Part shown: in pieces, positions 1-9,898 of the stretch | Position numbering within the stretch: position 1 is the stretch's first letter | Layout of the letters: the number at the start of each line of letters is the position of its first letter | From: Roseateles sp. | GTDB lineage: Bacteria > Pseudomonadota > Gammaproteobacteria > Burkholderiales > Burkholderiaceae | Assembly: GCA_019232985.1 (NCBI GenBank) | Contig: JAFAMW010000006.1 | Location: 1-9,898 of the forward strand | Reading direction: 5' to 3' | DNA: 9,898 nucleotides | The notes under the pieces: model-generated | Databases searched by the model: none | Told to the model about the DNA's origin: nothing | The model's input: only the letters and a program-made list of their open reading frames with translations | Translations under genes and position numbers: made by a program

Positions 1-2483
<2,483 letters not shown>

Positions 2484-2504
2484 TCACTGCAGGCGGCACT
2501 CAAA

Positions 2505-2545
2505 ACCGCCTCTTAAAAACACTGAAGCGGGCCGAGGCCCGCTGG
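2505..2545 (-). terminator. Terminator-like hairpin between dnaN and gyrB
   Basis: On the minus strand, just after the dnaN stop, the sequence reads AGCGGGC-CTCG-GCCCGCT (2543-2526), a perfect 7-bp stem with a tetraloop. A run of five T follows (2519-2515), but six bases lie between stem and T-run, so this is an imperfect intrinsic terminator. Partial read-through into gyrB would be expected. A weaker GGCGG/CCGCC pair (2510-2492) lies between it and the gyrB start. I see no clear separate gyrB promoter in the 90-base gap. Confidence 0.5.
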
Positions 2546-2561
2546 AATACCGCTTGTCAGG

Positions 2562-3692
2562 TCAGATGCGCATTGGCATGACCACGTACTTGAATCCCGT
2601 TTGACCGGGGATCGTGATCAGCGCGCTCGAGCTGCTGTCGTTGAGGTCCACGGACACCATGTCCTGGCCCATGTTCTGAAGCACGTCCATCAGGTACGTT
2701 ACGTTGAAGCCGGTCTCGATCGAGTCGCCGTCGTAGTCGATCTCGATTTCTTCCTTGGCTTCTTCCTGCTCGGCGTTGCTCGCGGCGATCGCGAGCAGGC
2801 CCGGCTCGAAGGACAGGCGCACGGCCTTGAACTTCTCGCTCGTCATGATCGCGGCGCGCTGCAGCGAGGCGAGCAGGGTCGTGCGGCCCAGCGTGACGTT
2901 GAACTTGTGGTTCTTCGGGATCACGCGGTTGTAGTCGGGGAACTTGCCCTCGACGAGCTTGGTCACGAACTCCATGCCGCTGAACGAGAACTTGGCCTGG
3001 TTGCCCGCAAAGCGCATTTCGATCGGGGCCTCGTCGGCCTCGCTGTCGGCCTTGCCGCCGTCCTTGAGCAGGCGCTGCAGCTCGAGCACGGTCTTGCGCG
3101 GCAGGATCACCTCCTGCTTGGGGATCTCGGTCTCGAGCTCGGCCTGGGCCAGCGCGAGGCGGTGGCCGTCGGTCGCGACGAGGGTCAGGTTCTTGTCTTC
3201 CGCGACGAACAGGATGCCGTTCAGGTAGTAGCGGATGTCGTGCACCGCCATCGCGAAGTGGACCTGGTTGATCAGGGCCTTGAGCGTCTTCTGCGGCACG
3301 CTGAACGTGGGGCCGAAGTCGGCGGCTTCCTGCACGAGCGGGAAGTCGTCGGCCGGCAGGGTCTGCAGCGTGAAGCGGCTCTTGCCGCCCTGCAGCGTGA
3401 GCTTGCCGGCGTTGGCCGTCAGCGAGACGGTCTGGTCGGCCGGCAGCGTGCGCAGGATGTCGATGAGCTTGCGCGCGCCGACCGTGGTCGCGAACGCGCC
3501 GTCGTCGCCGCCGAGCTCGGCGTTGGTGCGGACCTGGATCTCGAGGTCGCTGGTGGTCAGCTCGATCGAGCCGCCGTTCTTGCGCATCAGCACGTTGGCC
3601 AGGATCGGCAGGGTGTGCCGACGCTCGACGATGCCGGCGACGGCCTGCAGGGCGCCCAGCACCTGTTCCTGGCTGGCTTTCAACACGATCAT
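2562..3692 (-). CDS. dnaN: DNA polymerase III sliding clamp (beta subunit)
   Basis: This is the beta clamp, a ring-shaped dimer that encircles DNA and tethers polymerase III and other clamp-binding proteins. The 376-residue product covers all three clamp domains. Family landmarks are RYYLNG (154-159), TDGHRLA (174-180), FPDYNR (251-256), and the C-terminal VMPMRI that forms part of the protein-binding pocket. It is about 10 residues longer than the E. coli clamp; the excess is an acidic stretch (KADSEADE, about 214-221) in the domain 2 loop region. The start is well supported: GGAGAGAGG lies 5 bases before the ATG, and the N-terminus MIVLKASQEQ aligns with the family start. It lies 120 bases downstream of dnaA and 90 bases upstream of gyrB, all on the same strand, the usual betaproteobacterial replication cluster. 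Confidence 0.99.
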   Translation of the reverse strand: MIVLKASQEQVLGALQAVAGIVERRHTLPILANVLMRKNGGSIELTTSDLEIQVRTNAELGGDDGAFATTVGARKLIDILRTLPADQTVSLTANAGKLTLQGGKSRFTLQTLPADDFPLVQEAADFGPTFSVPQKTLKALINQVHFAMAVHDIRYYLNGILFVAEDKNLTLVATDGHRLALAQAELETEIPKQEVILPRKTVLELQRLLKDGGKADSEADEAPIEMRFAGNQAKFSFSGMEFVTKLVEGKFPDYNRVIPKNHKFNVTLGRTTLLASLQRAAIMTSEKFKAVRLSFEPGLLAIAASNAEQEEAKEEIEIDYDGDSIETGFNVTYLMDVLQNMGQDMVSVDLNDSSSSALITIPGQTGFKYVVMPMRI

Positions 3693-3812
3693 GTCAACCT
3701 CTCTCCGCTCTGACGGTGGTTTGGGGGGTCATCAGGCAGCGCGCATTGTCGCCGACTTGGAGGGCCTTTCCGGGCCCGGTTTTCCCCGTTTCGGCCCGGC
3801 TTTGACCCAGCT
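3693..3812 (-). other. dnaA-dnaN intergenic spacer with GC-rich dyads
   Basis: This 120-base gap contains no DnaA box that I can find. It holds a perfect 10-bp palindrome CCGGGCCCGG (3770-3779). Its arm can also pair with CCGGGCC at 3799-3793 on the minus strand (7-bp stem, loop of about 16 bases). No T-run follows, so it is not an intrinsic terminator. The dnaN ribosome-binding site is at the dnaN-proximal end. A dnaN promoter is not evident and may lie within dnaA. Confidence 0.4.
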
Positions 3813-5321
<1,509 letters not shown>

Positions 5322-5330
5322 TGTGGAAAA
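5322..5330 (-). promoter_or_regulatory. DnaA-box-like site touching the dnaA start codon
   Basis: Minus-strand TTTTCCACA differs from the consensus TTATCCACA at one position. It ends directly before the dnaA ATG, in the place normally taken by a ribosome-binding site. If DnaA binds it, it could contribute to autorepression or origin architecture. A single mismatch in a 9-mer can occur by chance, but the position beside a perfect box in the same gap makes it plausible. Confidence 0.55.
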
Positions 5331-5343
5331 CTTGTTCTTGAGC

Positions 5344-5367
5344 GCCCGGATTGTACGGATTCCGGGC
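5344..5367. repeat. Inverted repeat over the candidate dnaA -10 element
   Basis: GCCCGGA (5344-5350) and TCCGGGC (5361-5367) form a perfect 7-bp inverted repeat around a 10-base centre. On the minus strand the candidate dnaA -10 hexamer TACAAT (5355-5350) lies inside the dyad. It could be an operator for a dimeric regulator or a hairpin near the start of the dnaA transcript; nothing in the sequence decides between these. Confidence 0.6.
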
Positions 5368-5378
5368 TGGGAAAGACG
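5350..5378 (-). promoter_or_regulatory. Candidate dnaA promoter
   Basis: Minus-strand TACAAT (5355-5350) matches the sigma-70 -10 consensus at five of six positions and lies about 29 bases before the dnaA start, leaving a short leader. The -35 region around 5373-5378 (CGTCTT) is a poor match, so the promoter is weak or activator-dependent. The perfect DnaA box at 5382-5390 sits immediately upstream, as expected if DnaA regulates its own transcription. Confidence 0.45.
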
Positions 5379-5381
5379 GGG

Positions 5382-5390
5382 TTATCCACA
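5382..5390 (+). promoter_or_regulatory. Perfect consensus DnaA box
   Basis: TTATCCACA is an exact match to the high-affinity DnaA box. It is the only exact match I find in the window. It is followed directly by the A/T-rich GAATTTTTGA (5391-5400) and lies just upstream of the candidate dnaA promoter, so it may serve both origin binding and dnaA autoregulation. Confidence 0.85.
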
Positions 5391-5407
5391 GAATTTTTGA
5401 GGCGGTC

Positions 5408-5442
5408 AAGCCCTGGCAAACCAGGGGCCTCCCAGTGGGCTT
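5408..5442. repeat. Nested inverted repeats between DnaA box and rpmH promoter
   Basis: CCCTGG-CAAA-CCAGGG (5411-5426) is a perfect 6-bp hairpin with a four-base loop. An alternative pairing, AAGCCC (5408-5413) with GGGCTT (5437-5442), encloses it and shares its left arm, so the two structures exclude each other. No T-run follows either. They lie upstream of the rpmH -35 element and are probably not transcribed with rpmH. Confidence 0.5.
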
Positions 5443-5455
5443 GTCCCCCGCCGCA

Positions 5456-5484
5456 TTGACTCCGCCAACTTCATCTGGTGTAAT
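5456..5484 (+). promoter_or_regulatory. rpmH operon promoter (sigma-70 type)
   Basis: TTGACT (5456-5461) and TGTAAT (5479-5484) match the -35 and -10 consensus at five of six positions each, separated by an ideal 17 bases. The expected start of transcription is near 5491, giving a 5' leader of about 70 bases before rpmH. A strong promoter is expected for a ribosomal protein gene. It likely drives rpmH-rnpA-yidD-yidC. Confidence 0.75.
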
Positions 5485-5560
5485 CGCGGGTTTTCGCGGA
5501 CGCTCGAGGCGGCTCGCGCCCAACTTCAATCTCTTTAAGAAGACTCGCCGAGGTCCCACC

Positions 5561-5695
5561 ATGAAGCGTACCTACCAAGCATCCAAGACCCGCCGCGCCC
5601 GCACCCACGGCTTCCTCGTGCGCATGAAGACCCGCGGTGGCCGCGCCGTCATCAACGCGCGCCGCGCCAAGGGCCGCAAGCGCCTGGCCGTCTAA
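5561..5695 (+). CDS. rpmH: 50S ribosomal protein L34
   Basis: L34 is a small basic protein of the large ribosomal subunit that packs against 23S rRNA. The 44-residue product begins [12 protein letters not shown] and carries the family core THGFLVRM and RRAKGRKRL; it is rich in Arg and Lys as expected. E. coli L34 has 46 residues. The start is supported by GAGGT at 5550-5554, six bases before the ATG, and by the conserved N-terminus. It is the first gene of the rightward operon, with a near-consensus promoter at 5456-5484, and rnpA follows after 24 bases. Confidence 0.99.
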   Translation: MKRTYQASKTRRARTHGFLVRMKTRGGRAVINARRAKGRKRLAV

Positions 5696-5710
5696 GGCGC
5701 CCCGCGCCTT
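5694..5710 (+). repeat. Hairpin at the rpmH stop / rnpA leader
   Basis: AAGGCGC-CCC-GCGCCTT is a perfect 7-bp stem with a three-base loop that begins inside the rpmH stop codon. No T-run follows, so it is not a typical intrinsic terminator. It could act as a transcript 3' end, processing or pause element that keeps L34 output above RnpA output. Confidence 0.55.
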
Positions 5711-5719
5711 ATTGACACC

Positions 5720-6238
5720 GTGATCGGCCGCGTCCTGCGATCGGCCGATTTCGAGCGCGTGCTGGGCTGCCCCAGCCGCGCGCGCAGCGCGCATTTCGCC
5801 GTGCACCACCTCGCCCAAGCGCCGAGCCAGCCCCGCTGGCGCGGACGCCGCCCTGCCGAATTGTCCACAGGGTCGTGCACCGATTCGGGCGAGTTATCAA
5901 CAGCCGATGCACCAAAGCCCGGCGCCGCTGTGGATGAGATGCCGCCAGTGAGCCCCGAAGGCTGCTGGCTGGGCAGCGTCGTCCCCAAGCGGCTCGCGCG
6001 GCGCGCGGTCACGCGCAACCTCGTCAAACGCCAGATCCGCGCCGCCTTTTCGGTCGGCGCGGCCGGCGGCTTGCCGCCCGGCCTGTGGGTCGTGCGCCTG
6101 CGCGCGCCGATCGACCGCAAGGCCTTCCCGAGCGCGAGCTCCGACGCGCTGCGCCGCGTGCTGCACGCCGAGCTCGAGCGCCTGATCGGCAAGCTGACCG
6201 CCACGCCGCCGGCCGCCGCCGCGCCCGGCCAGGCCTGA
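5720..6238 (+). CDS. rnpA: Ribonuclease P protein component, with internal insertion
   Basis: RnpA is the protein cofactor of RNase P, which with the catalytic RNA removes 5' leaders from tRNA precursors. The product has 172 residues against 119 in E. coli. The N-terminal part (SADFERVL, SAHFAVHHLA) and the core from residue 83 (WLGSVVPKRLARRAVTRNLVKR) fit the family. The RNA-binding RNR region is at Arg94-Arg104, with Arg99, Asn100, Lys103 and Arg104. Residues about 36-81 are an extra Pro/Ser/Ala-rich segment with no family counterpart that I recognise; it contains ELST at 47-50 and 58-61 and AVDE at 70-73. The DNA for these three pieces forms DnaA-box-like sites. The start is GTG at 5720, with no Shine-Dalgarno; the only other in-frame candidate after the rpmH stop is ATT at 5711. 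The weak start and the hairpin upstream suggest low output. It ends five bases before yidD. Confidence 0.95.
   Translation: MIGRVLRSADFERVLGCPSRARSAHFAVHHLAQAPSQPRWRGRRPAELSTGSCTDSGELSTADAPKPGAAVDEMPPVSPEGCWLGSVVPKRLARRAVTRNLVKRQIRAAFSVGAAGGLPPGLWVVRLRAPIDRKAFPSASSDALRRVLHAELERLIGKLTATPPAAAAPGQA
5861..5869 (+). promoter_or_regulatory. DnaA-box-like site 1 inside rnpA
   Basis: TTGTCCACA differs from TTATCCACA at one position. It encodes Leu48-Ser49-Thr50 of RnpA within the extra segment. It has the same orientation as the next site, 33 bases downstream start to start, close to three helical turns. Confidence 0.55.
5894..5902 (+). promoter_or_regulatory. DnaA-box-like site 2 inside rnpA
   Basis: TTATCAACA differs from TTATCCACA at one position, in the usually conserved CACA half. 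It is written with the codons TTA-TCA-ACA (Leu59-Ser60-Thr61), which are extremely rare in the neighbouring genes. That suggests the DNA sequence rather than the protein is being kept. Confidence 0.5.
5929..5937 (-). promoter_or_regulatory. DnaA-box-like site 3 inside rnpA, opposite orientation
   Basis: TGTGGATGA on the plus strand reads TCATCCACA on the minus strand, one mismatch from consensus. It spans the codons for Ala70-Val71-Asp72-Glu73 of RnpA. It is inverted relative to sites 1 and 2 and starts 35 bases after site 2. Confidence 0.55.
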
Positions 6239-6243
6239 ACGCC

Positions 6244-6564
6244 ATGCTGCGCCGCGCCCCGACCCATGCCCTCAAGCTCGTCGTGCGCGCGTACCAGCTG
6301 CTGCTGAGCCCCGCGATCGGGCCGGTGTGCCGCTACTATCCGAGCTGCTCGAACTACGCGATGCAGGCGCTCGAGCGCCACGGCGCCGTGGCCGGTACCT
6401 ACCTGGCGGCCGCGCGCGTGCTGCGCTGCAACCCGTGGTGCCTCGGCGGCTGCGACCCGGTGCCCGAGCAGGCGCCGCTTTTGTTCCGCCGGCTTGGCTT
6501 CGGCGCGGCTGCCCCCACTTCGTCTCCCTCGTCCTCCCTCACCCAAACCGAAGTCTCCCCATGA
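6244..6564 (+). CDS. yidD: Membrane protein insertion efficiency factor YidD
   Basis: YidD is a small protein of the inner-membrane inner face that assists YidC-dependent insertion. The 106-residue product shows the family core: YQLLLSPAIGPVCRYYPSCSNYA (written here in part; about 17-39), then ALERHG, and RVLRCNPWCLGGCDPVPE near 58-75. Cysteines at 29, 35, 62, 66 and 70 fall at or near the conserved Cys-rich positions. E. coli YidD has 85 residues; the excess is a C-terminal tail of about 20 residues rich in Ser, Thr and Pro. The start ATG at 6244 lies five bases after the rnpA stop. The stop overlaps the yidC start as ATGA (6561-6564), so yidC translation is probably coupled to it. Confidence 0.95.
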   Translation: MLRRAPTHALKLVVRAYQLLLSPAIGPVCRYYPSCSNYAMQALERHGAVAGTYLAAARVLRCNPWCLGGCDPVPEQAPLLFRRLGFGAAAPTSSPSSSLTQTEVSP

Positions 6565-8300
6565 CCGATATTCGCCGCACCGTGCTGTGGGTGGTGTTCA
6601 CCATGTCGCTGTTCCTGCTGTGGGACGGCTGGCAGCGTTTCAACGGCCATCCGTCGATGTTCGCGCCGGCCCAGCACCCGACGGTCGTCGCGGGCGCCGC
6701 GCCGGCCGGCGCCGCCTCGGCCGCGCAGGTCGCGGCCGCCGCCGCGTCGGGCGCTGCGAGCGACGCCGCGCCGGCGTTCCCGCGCGAGGCCGTGCACGTG
6801 AAGACCGACGTGCTCGACGTGACGCTCGACTCGCTCGGCGGCTCGGTCACCAGGGTCGCGCTGCTCAAGTACGAGGCCAAGCCCGCGCAGGGCATCCTCG
6901 ACCCGCTGCTCGAGAAGGTCGGCCTCAAGAAGGCGCCGGCCGACGCCCAGGATCCGGTGCTGCTCGAGGACCCGGCGCACGACTACGCGGCCCAGTCGGG
7001 CCTCGTCGGCGCGCATGGCGAGCAGCTGCCCAACCACGAGACGCCGATGCTCGTGCAGCCCGGCGAGCGCACGCTCAAGGACGGCAGCGACGTCGTCGTC
7101 GTCAAGATGGAGTCGGCGCCCGTGAACGGCGTCAAGCTCGTCAAGACCTTCACGTTCAAGCGCGGCGACTACGTCGTCGGCGTGCGCCACGAGGTCGTCA
7201 ACGGCGGCACGGCCGCGGTCACGCCGCAGCTGTACCTGCAGCTCGTGCGCGACGGCGTGGTCGACACGAGCCATTCGATGATCGGCCAGAAGCCCTTCAG
7301 CGGCCCGGCCGCGTACACCGAGCAGAGCGGCTTCCACACCTTCCCGTTCGACGACGTCCGCAAGGGCAAGGCCGAGATCGACAAGACCGCGAGCGACGGC
7401 TGGGTCGCGATGACGCAGCATTTCTTTGCGAGCGTCTGGCTGCCCGAGAGCACCGCCCAGCGCGACTTCTTCCTGCGCCCGGTCGCGACGAGCAACCCGG
7501 CCGACCCGCAGTACAGCATCGGCATGGTCTTCACGCTGCCGAGCCTCGCGCCCGGCGTCACCGAGGCCCAGGACGACCGCCTGTTCGTCGGCCCGCAGGA
7601 GGCCAAGAAGCTCGCCGGCCTCGCGCCGAGCCTGCCGCTCGTCAAGGACTACGGCATCTTCAAGATCCTCGCGCAGCCGCTGTTCTGGCTGCTCGACCAG
7701 CTGCACCAGCTGATCGGCAACTGGGGCTGGGCGATCATCGCGCTCGTCGTGCTGCTCAAGGCCGCGTTCTTCTGGCTCAACGCGAGCGCCTACCGCTCGA
7801 TGGCCAAGATGAAGGCGATCGGCCCGCGCATCCAGGCGCTCAACGAGCGCTACAAGGACAAGCCGCAGGAGAAGCAGCAGGAGATGATGCGCATCTACCG
7901 CGAGGAGAAGGTCAACCCGCTGGGTTCCTGCCTGCCTATCCTCGTGCAGATGCCGTTCTTCATGGGCCTGTACTCGGTGCTGTCGACCTCGGTCGAGCTG
8001 CGCGACGCGCCCTGGCTCGGCTGGATCCAGGATCTGTCCGCGCACGACCCGTACTTCATCCTGCCGCTGATCATGCTCGCCTCGCAGCTGTTCCAGGTCT
8101 GGCTGAACCCGACGCCGCCGGATCCGGTCCAGGCCAAGATGATGTGGGTGATGCCGCTGATGTTCAGCGTCATGTTCTTCGTCTTCCCGGCCGGCCTCGT
8201 GCTGTACTGGCTGACGAACAACATCCTGTCGATCGCGCAACAGTGGTTCATCAACAAGCAGCTCGGCGTCGCCAACCACGTGCCCGCGCCCAAGAGCTGA
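6561..8300 (+). CDS. yidC: Membrane protein insertase YidC
   Basis: YidC (Oxa1 family) inserts and folds inner-membrane proteins, alone or with the Sec translocon. The 579-residue product has an N-terminal membrane segment (about 7-22, TVLWVVFTMSLFLLW), an Ala-rich linker (43-72), the large periplasmic domain (about 75-360), and the conserved membrane core from Tyr364. The core keeps NWGWAII (387-393), SMAKMK, NPLGSCLPILVQMP with Cys457, SVELR, PYFILP, and FVFPAGLVLYWLTNN. The positively charged groove residue, Arg366 in E. coli, appears to be Lys400 here, a conservative substitution. The start overlaps the yidD stop and has no strong Shine-Dalgarno. A strong intrinsic terminator follows 23 bases after the stop, so this is the last gene of the rpmH operon. 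Confidence 0.98.
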   Translation: MTDIRRTVLWVVFTMSLFLLWDGWQRFNGHPSMFAPAQHPTVVAGAAPAGAASAAQVAAAAASGAASDAAPAFPREAVHVKTDVLDVTLDSLGGSVTRVALLKYEAKPAQGILDPLLEKVGLKKAPADAQDPVLLEDPAHDYAAQSGLVGAHGEQLPNHETPMLVQPGERTLKDGSDVVVVKMESAPVNGVKLVKTFTFKRGDYVVGVRHEVVNGGTAAVTPQLYLQLVRDGVVDTSHSMIGQKPFSGPAAYTEQSGFHTFPFDDVRKGKAEIDKTASDGWVAMTQHFFASVWLPESTAQRDFFLRPVATSNPADPQYSIGMVFTLPSLAPGVTEAQDDRLFVGPQEAKKLAGLAPSLPLVKDYGIFKILAQPLFWLLDQLHQLIGNWGWAIIALVVLLKAAFFWLNASAYRSMAKMKAIGPRIQALNERYKDKPQEKQQEMMRIYREEKVNPLGSCLPILVQMPFFMGLYSVLSTSVELRDAPWLGWIQDLSAHDPYFILPLIMLASQLFQVWLNPTPPDPVQAKMMWVMPLMFSVMFFVFPAGLVLYWLTNNILSIAQQWFINKQLGVANHVPAPKS

Positions 8301-8322
8301 CGAATAAGTCACGCCCGAACCG

Positions 8323-8349
8323 AAGCCCCCTCGCCTGGGGGCTTTTTTT
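8323..8349 (+). terminator. Rho-independent terminator after yidC
   Basis: AAGCCCCC-TCGCCT-GGGGGCTT (8323-8344) is an 8-bp GC-rich stem with a six-base loop. It runs into seven consecutive T (8343-8349). It lies 23 bases after the yidC stop and is a textbook intrinsic terminator for the rpmH-rnpA-yidD-yidC operon. Confidence 0.93.
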
Positions 8350-8402
8350 CGTCCCGGCGCAGGCGTTCAATAGCGCTCAGCGGGGCAGAACATTCGGGGG
8401 CC

Positions 8403-8468
8403 GGTCCAAGCAGCCGGTACCGCGAAGCGGTCTGAAGTCCCGGGCTCACGAGAGCACCGGGCCGGACC
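8403..8468 (+). other. Possible structured leader RNA upstream of mnmE
   Basis: GGTCC (8403-8407) can pair with GGACC (8464-8468) and enclose two hairpins. One is ACCGC-GAA-GCGGT (8419-8431). The other is CCCGGGCTC-ACGA-GAGC-A-CCGGG (8439-8461), nine base pairs with one bulged A. Together they could form a three-way junction. The match to any known RNA family is not recognised. GC-rich DNA folds readily by chance, so this is a weak call. No clear promoter is visible in the 176 bases between the terminator and mnmE. Confidence 0.3.
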
Positions 8469-8525
8469 TCCCCCGCGCCACCCCCTCTTCTCATTGATCG
8501 CCGCGCGCTCGGCGAAAATGCGGCC

Positions 8526-9898
<1,373 letters not shown>

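Larger units (their letters stand above)
5322..5560. other. Probable chromosomal replication origin (oriC), dnaA-rpmH gap
   Basis: This 239-base gap separates two divergent gene sets. It holds one perfect DnaA box (5382-5390), a one-mismatch box (5322-5330), and a short A/T-rich stretch GAATTTTTGA directly after the perfect box, a possible unwinding element. It also holds a hairpin region (5408-5442) and the rpmH promoter. A dnaA-rpmH gap is a common bacterial origin site. Only two boxes in the gap is sparse, and three more box-like sites lie 470-550 bases away inside rnpA, so the functional origin may extend rightward. No origin activity can be shown from sequence alone. Confidence 0.7.

Noticed and set aside
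5723..5749. ATCGGCCG direct repeat and ATCGGCCGAT palindrome at the start of rnpA
   Set aside because: Short GC-rich words of this kind are expected in this composition, and both lie in coding sequence with no supporting context.
5692..6546. A 284-codon open frame opposite rnpA and yidD
   Set aside because: It overlaps two well-supported genes and its translation is Arg/Ala/Gly-rich without domain features.
6399..8312. A 637-codon open frame opposite yidC
   Set aside because: Codon-aligned shadow of yidC with skewed, repetitive composition; yidC is unmistakable on the plus strand.
8323..8468. A tRNA gene in the yidC-mnmE gap
   Set aside because: The GC-rich hairpins do not form a cloverleaf, and there is no matching acceptor stem with T-arm and anticodon arm; the first hairpin is a plain terminator.

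Overview
The window is a chromosomal replication-origin neighbourhood from a high-GC betaproteobacterium, most likely order Burkholderiales. Four things point there: the gene order gyrB-dnaN-dnaA | rpmH-rnpA-yidD-yidC-mnmE, the lack of recF between dnaN and gyrB, the DnaA and DnaN sequence style, and a base composition that looks like about two-thirds G+C (judged by eye, not computed). The DnaA and RnpA sequences look closest to the Leptothrix/Rubrivivax/Comamonadaceae side of the order, but genus cannot be fixed from this window.

Layout. Minus strand, reading leftward from the origin: dnaA (5321-3813), dnaN (3692-2562) and gyrB (2471 to the left edge; only the last few dozen residues are outside). 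Plus strand, reading rightward: rpmH (5561-5695), rnpA (5720-6238), yidD (6244-6564), yidC (6561-8300), a strong Rho-independent terminator (8323-8349), a 176-base gap with predicted secondary structure, and mnmE (8526 to the right edge; only about two residues and the stop are missing). The two gene sets diverge from the 239-base dnaA-rpmH gap. That gap holds a perfect DnaA box, a short A/T-rich stretch, a candidate dnaA promoter and a good rpmH promoter. Both sets are therefore co-directional with replication if the origin fires there.

How the genes work together. DnaA opens the origin, DnaN is the polymerase III sliding clamp and GyrB is the ATPase subunit of gyrase. On the other side L34 is a ribosomal protein, RnpA is the protein subunit of RNase P, YidD and YidC serve inner-membrane protein insertion, and MnmE modifies the tRNA wobble uridine.

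What is unusual. I see no mobile element, CRISPR array, defence system or unrecognised protein-coding gene; this is core genome. The most interesting signal is a cluster of three DnaA-box-like nonamers (5861, 5894, 5929) inside the rnpA reading frame. They lie in an extra segment of about 45 residues within RnpA that uses codons (TTA, TCA, ACA) otherwise nearly absent from the window. It looks as if part of the origin is embedded in a coding sequence. Smaller observations include a dyad centred on the candidate dnaA -10 element, a DnaA-box-like site touching the dnaA start codon, a hairpin at the rpmH/rnpA junction and a possible three-way-junction RNA upstream of mnmE.
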